From NCBI GenBank assembly GCA_963735115.1, contig CAVTJR010000001.1:806001-870000 (forward strand): a stretch of 64,000 nucleotides of DNA. Direction: 5' to 3'. The position numbers and the translations under genes were made by a program. Every line of letters starts with the position of its first letter. The first letter of the stretch is position 1. Source of the stretch: JAKACA01 sp963735115 (lineage in GTDB: Bacteria > Actinomycetota > Acidimicrobiia > Acidimicrobiales > Bog-793). Under the pieces are notes generated by a model. The model did no database searches. It saw only the letters and a program-made list of their open reading frames with translations, and was not told the origin of the DNA. Below are positions 1 through 8,701 of this stretch, in pieces.

Positions 1-1
1 C

Positions 2-277
2 CCCTACCTCAACAACGCCGTTCGCCTCCTTGATCAGGGCGTGGCCCGCATGGAGGACATCGACGAGGCGATGAAGGGCGGCTGCGGTTTCCCGATGGGT
101 CCCTTCGCCCTGCTCGATCTCGTCGGTCTCGACACCTCGGTCGCCATCCTCGACGCCCTCTACGAGGAGCACCGTGACCCGAACTACGCCGCCATGCCTC
201 GGCTCCGCCGCATGGTGGCAGCCGAGCGCCTGGGGCGAAAGACCGGGGAGGGTTTCTACCCGTATCAACGCTCGTAG
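2..277 (+). CDS. 3-hydroxybutyryl-CoA dehydrogenase, C-terminal part (5' end outside window)
   Basis: The frame is open from the window edge (base 2) to the stop at 275-277, giving at least 91 residues. They match the C-terminal helical domain of the 3-hydroxyacyl-CoA dehydrogenase family: PYLNNAVRLLDQGVA, then a GFPMGPFALLDLVGLD segment and the usual ending GRKTGEGFYPY. The enzyme interconverts acetoacetyl-CoA and 3-hydroxybutyryl-CoA with NAD(P). The NAD-binding N-terminal domain is outside the window. It lies 12 bases before the ethylmalonyl-CoA mutase gene on the same strand, which fits a step of the ethylmalonyl-CoA pathway. A beta-oxidation role cannot be excluded. Confidence 0.88.
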   Translation, partial: PYLNNAVRLLDQGVARMEDIDEAMKGGCGFPMGPFALLDLVGLDTSVAILDALYEEHRDPNYAAMPRLRRMVAAERLGRKTGEGFYPYQRS

Positions 278-289
278 GCTGAGGTCATC

Positions 290-2245
290 ATGACCGACCA
301 GCCCTGGGTGATGCGGACGTACTCGGGGCACTCGTCGGCCACTGCCTCGAACGAGCTGTACAGGACGAACCTCGCCAAGGGGCAGACCGGCCTCTCGATC
401 GCCTTCGACCTCCCGACCCAGCTCGGCTACGACCCCGACGCACCCGAGGCGGCCGGCGAGGTCGGCAAGGTGGGCGTGCCCGTGGCCCACCTCGGGCACA
501 TGTCCCAACTCCTCGAAGGCATCCCTCTCGACGAGATGAACACGTCGATGACGATCAACGCAACGGCGCCCTGGCTGCTCGGCTGCTACGTGGCCAACGC
601 CGAGCGCCGGGGCGTCGAGCCATCCGCGCTGGCCGGAACGACGCAGAACGACCTCGTGAAGGAGTACCTCTCCCGGGGCACCTACATCTTCCCGCCTGCA
701 GCCAGCCTGCGGTGCACCGTCGACCTCGTCGCCTACACGGTGCGGAACGTGCCTCGCTGGAATCCGATCAATGTGTGCTCGTATCACCTGCAGGAGGCGG
801 GGGCGACGCCGGTGCAGGAAGTGGCCTACGCCCTCTCCACGGCCATCGCCGTGCTCGATGCCGTGGCCACCTCGGGGCAGGTGCCGGCGACGGAGATGCC
901 CCAGGTGGTCGGCCGCATCAGCTTTTTCGTCAACGCCGGGGTGCGCTTCGTCGAGGAGACCTGCAAGATGCGGGCGTTCTCGCGGCTGTGGGAGGGCATC
1001 TGCGCCGAGCGCTACGGCGTGCAGGACCCCAAGCTGCGGCGCCTCCGCTACGGCGTGCAGGTCAATTCGCTCGGCCTCACCGAGCAGCAGCCGGAGAACA
1101 ACATCCAGCGGATCGTGCTCGAGATGCTCGGCGTCACGCTCTCGCGTGACGTCCGGGCGCGGGCGATCCAGTTGCCGGCCTGGAACGAGGCGCTCGGCCT
1201 CCCCAGACCGTGGGACCAGCAGTGGTCCCTTCGCATCCAACAGGTCCTCGCCTTCGAGTCGGACCTGCTCGAGTACCCCGACCTCTTCGCCGGCTCGAAG
1301 GTCGTCGAGGCCAAGACGTCCGAGATCGCCGAGGCAGCCGCCGCCGAGCTCGACGAGGTGCTCGAGCTCGGCGGAGCCTTCGAGGCGATCGAGGAGCTGA
1401 AGTCCCGCCTCGTCGCCTCCCAGACCGAGCGCCTCCGACGCATCGAGTCGGGCGAGCAGAAGGTCGTCGGCGTCAACTGCTACACCGGCAGCGAACCCTC
1501 GCCGCTTCATCAGGCGGGCGACCCGGGGGCGTCCGTCCTGACGGTGGATCCCGCCGTCGAAGCCGAGCTTCGGGCCGACGTCGCAGCCTGGCGCGCCGGC
1601 CGAGACGCCGTCGCCGCCCGGGCGGCCCTCGACGAGCTGAAGCGCGTGGCCGAGTCCGGCGAGAACCTCATGGCAGCCACGATCAACCTGGCGCACGCCG
1701 GCGGCACCACAGGTGAGTGGGCGGGGGCGCTCCGCGACGTGTTCGGCGAGTACCGGGCGCCGACGGGCGTCGCCGGTGGCATCGGCCACCGGGGCGCCGA
1801 GCTTCGGCAAGCCGCCCAGGCGGTGCGCTCCGTGCCGGGTGGTCCTCCGCGGCTACTCGTCGCCAAGCCCGGCCTCGACGGCCACTCCAATGGCGCCGAG
1901 CAGATCGCCGTGGCCGCCCGCGACGTGGGTTTCGAGGTGGTCTATGACGGCATCCGCCTCACGCCTGCACAGATCGCCGGCGCCGCCCTCGACGAGGATG
2001 TCGACGTCGTCGGGATATCCATCCTCTCGGGCAGCCACCTCGAGCTCGTCCCGGAGATTCTCGAGCAGTTGCGCGCCCGAGGCGTCGACGCCCCCGTCGT
2101 CGTCGGCGGCATCATCCCCGAGCAGGACCAGGCGAAGCTCCTCAGTGCAGGGGTGGCAGCCGTCTACACGCCGAAGGACTTCGCCATGGGCGAAATCCTC
2201 GTAGAGATGGCCGGCCTGGCGGCCTCCCACCGAGAGCGCGGTTGA
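290..2245 (+). CDS. meaA: Ethylmalonyl-CoA mutase (MeaA type, B12-dependent)
   Basis: This 651-residue protein carries the substrate-binding barrel and the cobalamin domain in one chain. The N-terminal part has the mutase signatures RTYSGHSSATASNELYR and FDLPTQLGYDPD. The C-terminal domain has the base-off B12 motif DxHxxG at D530, H532 and G535, followed by a VGISILSGSH segment. The sequence resembles actinobacterial MeaA/Ecm more than the two-subunit methylmalonyl-CoA mutase. Ethylmalonyl-CoA mutase converts (2R)-ethylmalonyl-CoA to methylsuccinyl-CoA. A GAGGTC stretch before the ATG can serve as ribosome binding site. The window also has ccr, epimerase, thiolase and carboxylase genes, which supports an ethylmalonyl-CoA pathway role. 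Specificity against other acyl-CoA mutases is inferred. Confidence 0.9.
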   Translation: MTDQPWVMRTYSGHSSATASNELYRTNLAKGQTGLSIAFDLPTQLGYDPDAPEAAGEVGKVGVPVAHLGHMSQLLEGIPLDEMNTSMTINATAPWLLGCYVANAERRGVEPSALAGTTQNDLVKEYLSRGTYIFPPAASLRCTVDLVAYTVRNVPRWNPINVCSYHLQEAGATPVQEVAYALSTAIAVLDAVATSGQVPATEMPQVVGRISFFVNAGVRFVEETCKMRAFSRLWEGICAERYGVQDPKLRRLRYGVQVNSLGLTEQQPENNIQRIVLEMLGVTLSRDVRARAIQLPAWNEALGLPRPWDQQWSLRIQQVLAFESDLLEYPDLFAGSKVVEAKTSEIAEAAAAELDEVLELGGAFEAIEELKSRLVASQTERLRRIESGEQKVVGVNCYTGSEPSPLHQAGDPGASVLTVDPAVEAELRADVAAWRAGRDAVAARAALDELKRVAESGENLMAATINLAHAGGTTGEWAGALRDVFGEYRAPTGVAGGIGHRGAELRQAAQAVRSVPGGPPRLLVAKPGLDGHSNGAEQIAVAARDVGFEVVYDGIRLTPAQIAGAALDEDVDVVGISILSGSHLELVPEILEQLRARGVDAPVVVGGIIPEQDQAKLLSAGVAAVYTPKDFAMGEILVEMAGLAASHRERG

Positions 2246-2284
2246 TCCCCCGCCGCCAGGACTCCGGGTCGGCGGCCACGCCCG

Positions 2285-3034
2285 GTGGTGGTGCGACCTG
2301 GCACCCGGCCAGCGATGCCGGCGTCGCCAGCCCTCGCGACCGCGTCACAGGACGGGCTGACCGTCGTTGATATTGATGTGAGGACACCGAAACGGACCTC
2401 GGTCGGTCCCGACGCCGAGGCGAGCGCCACATCCGGCGCAGGCCGCACGGCGGATAGCGGTGGTTCGCCGGTCACCGAGAGCAGCCAGGGGCCGGCGGTC
2501 GATATCGCCGAGCTGTACCGGCGGCAGGAGCCCTCGCTGCGGCGCCGGCTTGTCCGCCTCGGGCGACGGGACGACGCCCAGGACCTCACGCACGATGCCT
2601 TCGTCAAGACCCTCGCCAACCGGGACCGGCTCGATGGATCGGGCAACGGGGCCGGCGCCTTCCTGCACACGGTCGCTGGCAATGTGTTGCGGGACCGCTG
2701 GAAGCGCGAGCGTCGCGCTGTGCACGGCAATGTCCGGCTGGCGGCCGGCGAGGTCGGCGCCAGCCCGAGTGCGGATGCGCTCGTGGAGACACGACTCGAA
2801 GGCGAGCTGGTGCGAGCCGCCCTCGGGCGCCTCGACCAGGAAAAACGCCAAGTGCTGAACCTGCGCGTGGTGGAAGGGCGATCCTCCGAGGAGACGGCTC
2901 GGCTGACCGGGAAGACTCCCGCCGCAGTTCGCCAAATTCAGCACCGCGCTCTGGTGACGCTCCGCAACGAGCTCACCGCACTGGGCTGGGCGCGCGCGGG
3001 GTCACCTGCGAGGAAGCAGGAGGAGAGGCCATGA
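2285..3034 (+). CDS. ECF-type RNA polymerase sigma factor
   Basis: Region 2 (DIAELYRRQEPSLRRRLVRL through DDAQDLTHDAFVKTL and LHTVAGNVLRDRWKRERR) and region 4 (LDQEKRQVLNLRVVEGRS, then the helix-turn-helix ETARLTGKTPAAVRQIQHRAL) mark a small ECF-like sigma-70 factor. The first about 75 residues are low complexity, so the true start may be later; GTG at 2378 is an in-frame alternative and neither start has a clear ribosome binding site. The stop overlaps the next gene's start as ATGA, so the two are translationally coupled. The partner is likely its membrane regulator. The target promoters are unknown. Confidence 0.85.
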   Translation: MVVRPGTRPAMPASPALATASQDGLTVVDIDVRTPKRTSVGPDAEASATSGAGRTADSGGSPVTESSQGPAVDIAELYRRQEPSLRRRLVRLGRRDDAQDLTHDAFVKTLANRDRLDGSGNGAGAFLHTVAGNVLRDRWKRERRAVHGNVRLAAGEVGASPSADALVETRLEGELVRAALGRLDQEKRQVLNLRVVEGRSSEETARLTGKTPAAVRQIQHRALVTLRNELTALGWARAGSPARKQEERP

Positions 3035-4695
3035 ACGTATCTGAACAAGAGTTCGTGCAAGCTCTCGACCGCGGCATCGACGATTGGCTTGCCTCCCGCG
3101 GGCTCGCCACGTTGAAGGTGCCGCCCCTCGATCTCGCGTTGGGCGAACCGCTCGATGCGAGCGCCCGCGCGGAGATCTACGACCTGGTCTCGTTGCTCGA
3201 GCTCGTGGCTGCCCACTCCGGCGCGAGCGACGTCGAGACCGAGGTCGGCGACGACGGGTCGGGTCCGCACGACGGTGCTGGAGAACGCCAGCGACTGCGG
3301 GATGCAATCGCGCCCGCACGCCCGGATCTGCAGCTACACGTCGAAGTGCGCCCTCAGGACGCGCTCGAGGTCACGACACGCAGAGCCGCCTGGCCGCTGC
3401 GCGCAGCGGCGGTCATCTTCCTCGTGCTCGCTCTCACGGTTGGCTTGACCTTGGCCGCAGTGCATCGGCCGGCCGGCACGAGCCGCCCGACACAGGGCGG
3501 AGCCCAGATGCCTGCGGCGATGCTGACGGCGATGAAGGACGAAGCGGATTACTCCGCCGATCCGTACCCGCAACAACCCCTCCTCTGGGTGAAGACGACC
3601 TTGGGCAGGGTTCGCTCGGTATCAGGCGGTGAATACCCATTGGACCGCACACTGCCCGACTCTGCACTCGTATGGGAGACAGAGATGCGTGGTTCGTTCT
3701 ACGGCGATCCGGCGGAGAAGAGCTCGATCTTTCACGAGTACTGGGGCTTCTACGTCCCGGCATCACCGTCGCCCATCGTCGGGGTGACCGGCCCTCTCGG
3801 CAACGGCTGGGGCGCCTTGAGCGACCTGAGCAGGCTCGGAGCGGTGCACAGCCTCCAGCTGGTGGCGCCGCCGGCGCAACCCCTCCTGCGGTCGCTGCCG
3901 CCCTCGATCGCCGCCACGCTCGAGGCCGACGCCCGCGCCAACCATGAGCCATACCCGGCTGCGCCGGCGTTGTGGGTGGAGACGACGGCCGGGACGTTCC
4001 GCCATGTCCTCGGCGCCGACGCTGCAAAGGACTTCACGCTCACGGCGACCGCTCCAGCCGGGACGCCGGTGTGGATCGTCGACTATGCCGCGGGCTTTCG
4101 ACAGGGCAACCCTCGAGCCGTCGACAGCCCCCTCTGGGTCCTTGCCCTCGGCGTGGCGGGGGCGGCCCAGCACAGCTGGCTCGGGAACCCGCCGGGCCTG
4201 TCGCAGCTCAGCGGTCTCCCCAACCGCAAACGGTTCGGGCAGGTGTACGAGGCCTGGATCGCACCCAGCTTGCAGCCTGCGTTGTCGCCCCTCGTGGCTG
4301 ATGCCGTCGCCAGCGATCTGGAACAGCGATACAGCACGACCTCGTACCTGAACGTGCCGAGGAGGGTGGAGGGCACGTGGACGGAGACCACCGTGGCGGC
4401 CCTCGAGTCGTTCTCGAGGCCCCAGGTTGAAGACGGCTTCGCCGGGATTCCTGGCAATACACCCGTGTGGGCCATCGTCCTCAGCGGGTTGTCACCTACG
4501 AGGTACGCCTCGGGGCGCTTCGACTGGGTGATTGTCACGACGACACGGCCCGGCTCGAGCACCGTCGTTCCGTGGACCGCACTGGGAGCATCCCCGTTGT
4601 TCGGGATCACGAGGTTGAGCCAGATCGGTGCCGTCCACGACGTGACCTTCCACGTGACGGCCGAGGGCACCCGCGTGACGTTCACCACATCCTGA
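3031..4695 (+). CDS. Single-pass membrane protein with three repeated outer modules, probable ECF sigma partner
   Basis: This 554-residue protein has a cytoplasmic part of about 120 residues, one membrane segment at about 122-144 and a large outer part. The outer part holds three copies of one module: LWVKTTLGRVRS (185), LWVETTAGTFRH (314) and TWTETTVAALES (449). Each is followed by a strand with a V-W pair (ALVWETEM, TPVWIVDY, TPVWAIVL); the first and third end in similar LSRLGAVHSL and LSQIGAVHDV segments. The start overlaps the sigma gene as ATGA, so it is most likely the anti-sigma or sensor partner. No HxxxCxxC zinc motif of classic anti-sigma factors is visible in the cytoplasmic part. 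The family is not recognised. Confidence 0.65.
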   Translation: MNVSEQEFVQALDRGIDDWLASRGLATLKVPPLDLALGEPLDASARAEIYDLVSLLELVAAHSGASDVETEVGDDGSGPHDGAGERQRLRDAIAPARPDLQLHVEVRPQDALEVTTRRAAWPLRAAAVIFLVLALTVGLTLAAVHRPAGTSRPTQGGAQMPAAMLTAMKDEADYSADPYPQQPLLWVKTTLGRVRSVSGGEYPLDRTLPDSALVWETEMRGSFYGDPAEKSSIFHEYWGFYVPASPSPIVGVTGPLGNGWGALSDLSRLGAVHSLQLVAPPAQPLLRSLPPSIAATLEADARANHEPYPAAPALWVETTAGTFRHVLGADAAKDFTLTATAPAGTPVWIVDYAAGFRQGNPRAVDSPLWVLALGVAGAAQHSWLGNPPGLSQLSGLPNRKRFGQVYEAWIAPSLQPALSPLVADAVASDLEQRYSTTSYLNVPRRVEGTWTETTVAALESFSRPQVEDGFAGIPGNTPVWAIVLSGLSPTRYASGRFDWVIVTTTRPGSSTVVPWTALGASPLFGITRLSQIGAVHDVTFHVTAEGTRVTFTTS

Positions 4696-4726
4696 AGGCC
4701 GCCCACACTCTCCTGACAGCCGTTGT

Positions 4727-5011
4727 TCAGGTCCGGCCGCCTTCGAGCGCTCCGTGCTCGCGGTGATCGGACCAGGGGCGGTCGCGTCGCCTGGCGACGG
4801 GCTTCGACCACCAACGGCCCGACATGCGCCAGACGTACTCGGGCGCTCCCGGCTCGCGCCCGGGTTCCGGCCGCACTTGCGGCCGCGGCCAGCACGCCTC
4901 TACGGCGGCGGCGATGGCCGCCACCACCTCCGGGGGCGCCGTCAGAGCTCCGGCAGGTACCGGCTGCGGCGCGCCGAGATCATGCTCGGCCCCCTTGGCC
5001 GGGCCGCTCAC
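4727..5011 (-). CDS. accE: Acyl-CoA carboxylase epsilon subunit
   Basis: This 94-residue protein starts at a GTG that overlaps the stop of the beta-subunit gene (GTGA, 5008-5011). The middle has the helix APPEVVAAIAAAVEACWP, and the end has the tryptophan-rich signature WRMSGRWWSKPVARRRDRPW. Both are typical of the small epsilon subunits of actinobacterial acyl-CoA carboxylases. In those systems epsilon stabilises the beta hexamer and raises activity towards propionyl-CoA or acetyl-CoA. Position, size and tight coupling to the beta subunit all agree. No biotinylated alpha subunit is in the window, so that partner is encoded elsewhere. Confidence 0.82.
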   Translation of the reverse strand: MSGPAKGAEHDLGAPQPVPAGALTAPPEVVAAIAAAVEACWPRPQVRPEPGREPGAPEYVWRMSGRWWSKPVARRRDRPWSDHREHGALEGGRT

Positions 5012-6639
5012 AGCGGGATGTTCCCGTGCTTGCGGTGGGGGAGCTCCTCGCGCTTGGACGCCAGCAGGTCGAGGCTGCGCACGATCACTCGACGCGTGTC
5101 GGCTGGGTCGATGACGTCGTCCACGTACCCGCGCTCGGCCGCCACGTACGGGTTGGCGTACCGCCCGATGTAGTCGTCCACGAGCTCGGCGCGGCGAGCG
5201 ACCGGATCGGCGGAGTCGGCCAGCTCGCGTCGGTAGACGATCTCGACGGCGCCCTGCGGACCCATGACGGCGAGCTCGGCCGAGGGCCACGCGAAGGCGA
5301 AGTCGGTCCCGATCGACTTGGAGTCCATGACGACGTAGGCGCCCCCGTATGCCTTCCGCGTGATGACCTGGATCCGAGGCACGGTCGACTCGCAGTAGGC
5401 GTACAGCAGCTTGGCGCCGTGGCGGATGATGCCGCCGTACTCCTGGTCCGTTCCCGGCATGAAACCGGGCACGTCGACGAAGGTGACGATCGGCAGGTTG
5501 AAGGCGTCGCAGGTGCGCACGAAACGCGCCCCCTTCTCGGACGAGTCGATGTCGAGCACGCCCGCCAGCACCGCCGGCTGGTTGCCGACGATCCCGACGG
5601 CCCGACCCCCGATCCGGGCGAAACCGCACGTCAAGCTCATCGCCCAATGCGGGAAGTACTCCATGTACTCGCCGTCGTCCACGATCGCCTGGATGACCTT
5701 GCGCATGTCGTACGGCTGGTTCGGGCTCGGAGGGACGATCTCGCGCAACTCTTCGACCTGGGCTTCGGCGTCGTCCGGCCGCTCGGTCGTCGGAGGCATC
5801 TCGAGGTTGTTGGAGGGCAGGAACGACAACAGATAGCGCACGTCGTCGAGGCACGCCTTCTCGTCCGCCGAGACGAACGTGGCCACGCCCGAGCGAGTCG
5901 CGTGGCTCATGGCACCCCCGAGTTGCTCGAGGGTCACTTCCTCCCCTGTCACGGTCTTTACGACATCGGGGCCCGTGATGAACATGTGGCTCGTCTCGTG
6001 CACCATGAAGATGAAGTCCGTCATCGCCGGCGAGTAGACCGCCCCGCCGGCGCACGGCCCGAGGATGACACTGATCTGCGGCACGACGCCCGAAGCGAGC
6101 ACGTTGCGATAAAAGATGCCGCCGTAGCCGTGGAGGGCAACGACGCCCTCCTGGATGCGGGCTCCACCACCGTCGTTGAGCCCGATGATCGGCACGCCGA
6201 CGTCGAGCGCAAGCTCCATGAGCTTCTGGATCTTCTCGGCGTGCGCCTCGCCGAGGGCGCCCCCGAAGACCGTGAAGTCCTGGCTGTAGATGCAGACTCG
6301 GCGACCGTCGATCGTCCCGAAGCCCGTGATGACGCCGTCGGTATAGGGCCGGCTCCGCTCCAACCCCATGCCATGGGAGCGGTGGCGCACAAGCAGGTCG
6401 AGCTCCTGGAACGAGCCCTCGTCGAGCAGGTAGTCGAGGCGCTCCCTCGCCAGCATCTTGCCCTTGGAGCGATGGTTCTGGACCGAGCGCTCGCTGCCCG
6501 GGTTGCGTGCCTGGGCTTTCTGCTCCTCGAGGGCCTCCAGGCGGGCGGTCATGGAGTGGTCGTGGATCACGACTCGCTCCGTCTCGACGGTGTCGGCGTC
6601 GACGAGCAGGGCGGGCTCCGAAGTCGTTTCGTCAGCCAT
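5008..6639 (-). CDS. accB: Acyl-CoA (propionyl-CoA) carboxylase beta subunit, carboxyltransferase
   Basis: This 543-residue protein matches biotin-dependent acyl-CoA carboxyltransferases in length and motifs. It has YSQDFTVFGGALGEAHAEKI, then GLNDGGGARIQEGV, and later GFMPGTDQEYGGIIRHGAKL and RKAYGGAYVVM, which form the two oxyanion-holding loops of the duplicated crotonase-like fold. It transfers CO2 from carboxybiotin to an acyl-CoA; propionyl-CoA to methylmalonyl-CoA is the likely reaction given the nearby epimerase. The gene appears leaderless: TAGCCT sits 6 bases before the ATG. It is followed by accE with a 4-base overlap. Acetyl-CoA use cannot be excluded from sequence. Confidence 0.9.
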   Translation of the reverse strand: MADETTSEPALLVDADTVETERVVIHDHSMTARLEALEEQKAQARNPGSERSVQNHRSKGKMLARERLDYLLDEGSFQELDLLVRHRSHGMGLERSRPYTDGVITGFGTIDGRRVCIYSQDFTVFGGALGEAHAEKIQKLMELALDVGVPIIGLNDGGGARIQEGVVALHGYGGIFYRNVLASGVVPQISVILGPCAGGAVYSPAMTDFIFMVHETSHMFITGPDVVKTVTGEEVTLEQLGGAMSHATRSGVATFVSADEKACLDDVRYLLSFLPSNNLEMPPTTERPDDAEAQVEELREIVPPSPNQPYDMRKVIQAIVDDGEYMEYFPHWAMSLTCGFARIGGRAVGIVGNQPAVLAGVLDIDSSEKGARFVRTCDAFNLPIVTFVDVPGFMPGTDQEYGGIIRHGAKLLYAYCESTVPRIQVITRKAYGGAYVVMDSKSIGTDFAFAWPSAELAVMGPQGAVEIVYRRELADSADPVARRAELVDDYIGRYANPYVAAERGYVDDVIDPADTRRVIVRSLDLLASKREELPHRKHGNIPL

Positions 6640-6645
6640 GTCGGA

Positions 6646-6651
6646 AGGCTA
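6646..6651 (-). promoter_or_regulatory. -10 element of accB (leaderless start)
   Basis: TAGCCT lies 6 bases before the accB ATG, so transcription would begin at or next to the start codon. No ribosome binding site precedes the ATG. The same layout recurs at other genes in this window. Confidence 0.55.
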
Positions 6652-6823
6652 CCGGCGGGGCGGCCGACTCTCACGGCGATTGCTCCGCACCTGGTGTTTC
6701 AACCGGGGCGGACGCACAACGTGGTAGTGGGTTTCGCGCACCCGTGCGCGTAATCGACTACCAGGATCATGCGAGGTGAGCCGTATGCACTGATCCAGGC
6801 CGGCGGCTTCGCCTACTCCCCGG

Positions 6824-7240
6824 CTACTCCTGCACGAGCTCGATCAGCGTCCCGAAGGCGCTCTTCGGGTGGACGAAGGCCACCGTCGTGCCCCGCGAGC
6901 CCGGGCGGGGCTCGGCGTCGATCGTCGTCGCCCCCGCTGCCCGCATGGAGTCGAGGGCGGCGGCGCAGTCGGTCACGCGGTAGCCGACGTGGTGGATGCC
7001 TTCGCCCCGGCGCTCGAGGTACCTCGCCACCGGCGAATCGGCGCGGGTGGGCATCAACAGCTGCACGTAGGAATCGGCCACCTTGAGGAGCGCCTCCTCG
7101 ACTCCATCGGTCTCTATCCGTTCACGGTGGGCGACGGTGGCGCCAAGGGTCTGCGCGTACCAGGCGACGGCGGCATCGAGATCACGCACGGCGATGGCGA
7201 CGTGATCGATCTCGGTCAGCTCGAAACCGGGGACGCTCAC
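6824..7240 (-). CDS. mce: Methylmalonyl-CoA/ethylmalonyl-CoA epimerase
   Basis: This 138-residue VOC-fold protein begins EIDHVAIAVRDLDAAVAWY, continues with GIHHVGYRVTDCAAALDSM and ends AFGTLIELVQE. Those segments carry the metal ligands of methylmalonyl-CoA epimerases: H in each IDHVAI/IHHVGY strand and E in the last strand. The enzyme interconverts the 2R and 2S forms of methylmalonyl-CoA and, in the ethylmalonyl-CoA pathway, also of ethylmalonyl-CoA. Its GTG start overlaps the ccr stop (GTGA, 7237-7240), so it is co-translated with the reductase that makes its substrate. Confidence 0.88.
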   Translation of the reverse strand: MSVPGFELTEIDHVAIAVRDLDAAVAWYAQTLGATVAHRERIETDGVEEALLKVADSYVQLLMPTRADSPVARYLERRGEGIHHVGYRVTDCAAALDSMRAAGATTIDAEPRPGSRGTTVAFVHPKSAFGTLIELVQE

Positions 7241-8577
7241 GCCCCGAGCCTCCGGAACATCGTGATCTTGTCCTCCCCCACCTTGTCCCGCAGCTCGGGA
7301 TCGGCCACCCCGAGCCCTTCAGCGGGCGCCAGGCAGAGCACGCCGATCTTGCCCTCGTGCAGGTTGAAGTGCACCTGGGAGGCAGCCTCGCCGACTTCGT
7401 CAAGCGGGTACACGGCCGACAGCATCGGCTGGATCTTCCCGAGCCGGATGAGCCGGTTGGCCTCCCATGCCTCGCGGTAGTTGGCGAAATGGGAGGACTT
7501 GATCGTCTTGAGCTTCATCCAGAGGTGACGGTTGTCGTACTCGATCATGTAGCCCGACGTGGCGGCACAGGTGACGATCATGCCGCCTCGCTTGGCGACG
7601 AAGACGGACGCTCCCATCGTCTGCCGGCCCGGGTGCTCGAAGACGATGTCGGGATCCTCACCGACGAGCGAGCGGATGTCCTTGCCGAGACGCCTCCACT
7701 CCGATTCGTCCTGCGTGTGCTCGTCGGCCCAGAACCGGTAGTTCTTCGCCGCCCGGTCGATGACCGCCTCGCAGCCGAGGCCCTCCAGCAGCTTTGCCTT
7801 TGAAGCCGAGCTGACGACGCCCACTGGGATGCCGCCGCCGTTCAGCACGTACTGGATGGCGTAGCCCCCGAGCCCGCCGGTGGCCCCCCAGACGAGCACG
7901 ACATCGCCCTGTTTCATGGCCGCACCGTTGTGGGAGACGAGCATGCGGTACGAGGTCGAGTTGCAGAGGGCGTTGACGGCAGCTTCCTCCCAGCTCAGGT
8001 GCTCAGGTTTCGGCATGAGCTGGTTGGCCCGCACGACGGTCAGATCGGCCAGACCGCCGAAGTTGCTCTCGAAACCCCAAATCCTCTGATTCGAAGCCTG
8101 CATGGCGTCGTCGTGCGCCCGCGGATCCTGGGCGTCGACGTAGTTGCAGTGGACGACGACACGATCCCCCGGCTTCCAGTCGCGCACGGCGGAGCCCACC
8201 CGCAGGATCACCCCGGAAGCATCCGAGCCGACCACATGGTAGGGGAGGTCGTGGCGCTTGCCCCACTCGCTCTCGCGGCCCAAGCGCTCGAGGAAGGCGA
8301 AGGTCGGCAGCGGCTCGAAGATCGACGTCCAGACGGTGTTGAAGTTGATCGAGCTGGCCATGACGGCGACGTAGCACTCGTCGGGGGCGAGTTCGGGCAC
8401 GGGCACGTCCTCGACGTGCAACGACGCCCGGGGGTCCTTCTCGTGGGAGGAGAGGCCGGCGAACATCTTCGCTTCGTCCTTGCGAACAAAGGCTGCCCGG
8501 TACGACTCCGGAAGGGGCAGGGCGGCGAGGTCCTCGCCCGGTGCGCCAGCAACGATGGCGTCGCGGAAGACTTCCAT
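7237..8577 (-). CDS. ccr: Crotonyl-CoA carboxylase/reductase
   Basis: This 446-residue medium-chain dehydrogenase/reductase without zinc has the long N-terminal extension of Ccr enzymes. It shows the segments FNTVWTSIFEPLPTFAFLER and HCNYVDAQDPRAHDDAM, the NADPH-binding loop GATGGLGGYA, and the segment FEHPGRQTMGASVFV. It reductively carboxylates crotonyl-CoA to (2S)-ethylmalonyl-CoA with NADPH and CO2, the signature reaction of the ethylmalonyl-CoA pathway. TAGCCT lies 6 bases before the ATG, so the gene appears leaderless. It is divergent from the thiolase gene and overlaps mce. The family is well separated from ordinary quinone oxidoreductases, so the call is firm. Confidence 0.94.
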   Translation of the reverse strand: MEVFRDAIVAGAPGEDLAALPLPESYRAAFVRKDEAKMFAGLSSHEKDPRASLHVEDVPVPELAPDECYVAVMASSINFNTVWTSIFEPLPTFAFLERLGRESEWGKRHDLPYHVVGSDASGVILRVGSAVRDWKPGDRVVVHCNYVDAQDPRAHDDAMQASNQRIWGFESNFGGLADLTVVRANQLMPKPEHLSWEEAAVNALCNSTSYRMLVSHNGAAMKQGDVVLVWGATGGLGGYAIQYVLNGGGIPVGVVSSASKAKLLEGLGCEAVIDRAAKNYRFWADEHTQDESEWRRLGKDIRSLVGEDPDIVFEHPGRQTMGASVFVAKRGGMIVTCAATSGYMIEYDNRHLWMKLKTIKSSHFANYREAWEANRLIRLGKIQPMLSAVYPLDEVGEAASQVHFNLHEGKIGVLCLAPAEGLGVADPELRDKVGEDKITMFRRLGA

Positions 8578-8583
8578 GGGCGG

Positions 8584-8589
8584 AGGCTA
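8584..8589 (-). promoter_or_regulatory. -10 element of ccr (leaderless start)
   Basis: TAGCCT stands 6 bases before the ccr ATG. A TTGAGG about 19 bases further upstream could be the -35 box. It lies in the 124-base gap between ccr and the divergent thiolase gene. Confidence 0.55.
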
Positions 8590-8701
8590 CTACGGGGTCA
8601 TTTGGGGCCCTCAAGGTGCCGGTGGCGTCGACCGAGGGTAGGCTCGACGACGATTCGGAGGCCCGGTTGGGCCTGTTCCACCCAGCACTCAGGAGGGTCA
8701 C

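Noticed and set aside
4723..6753. 676-residue open frame on the plus strand
   Set aside because: It is antisense to accE and accB, which have clear family motifs; the composition of this frame is that of a high-GC shadow.
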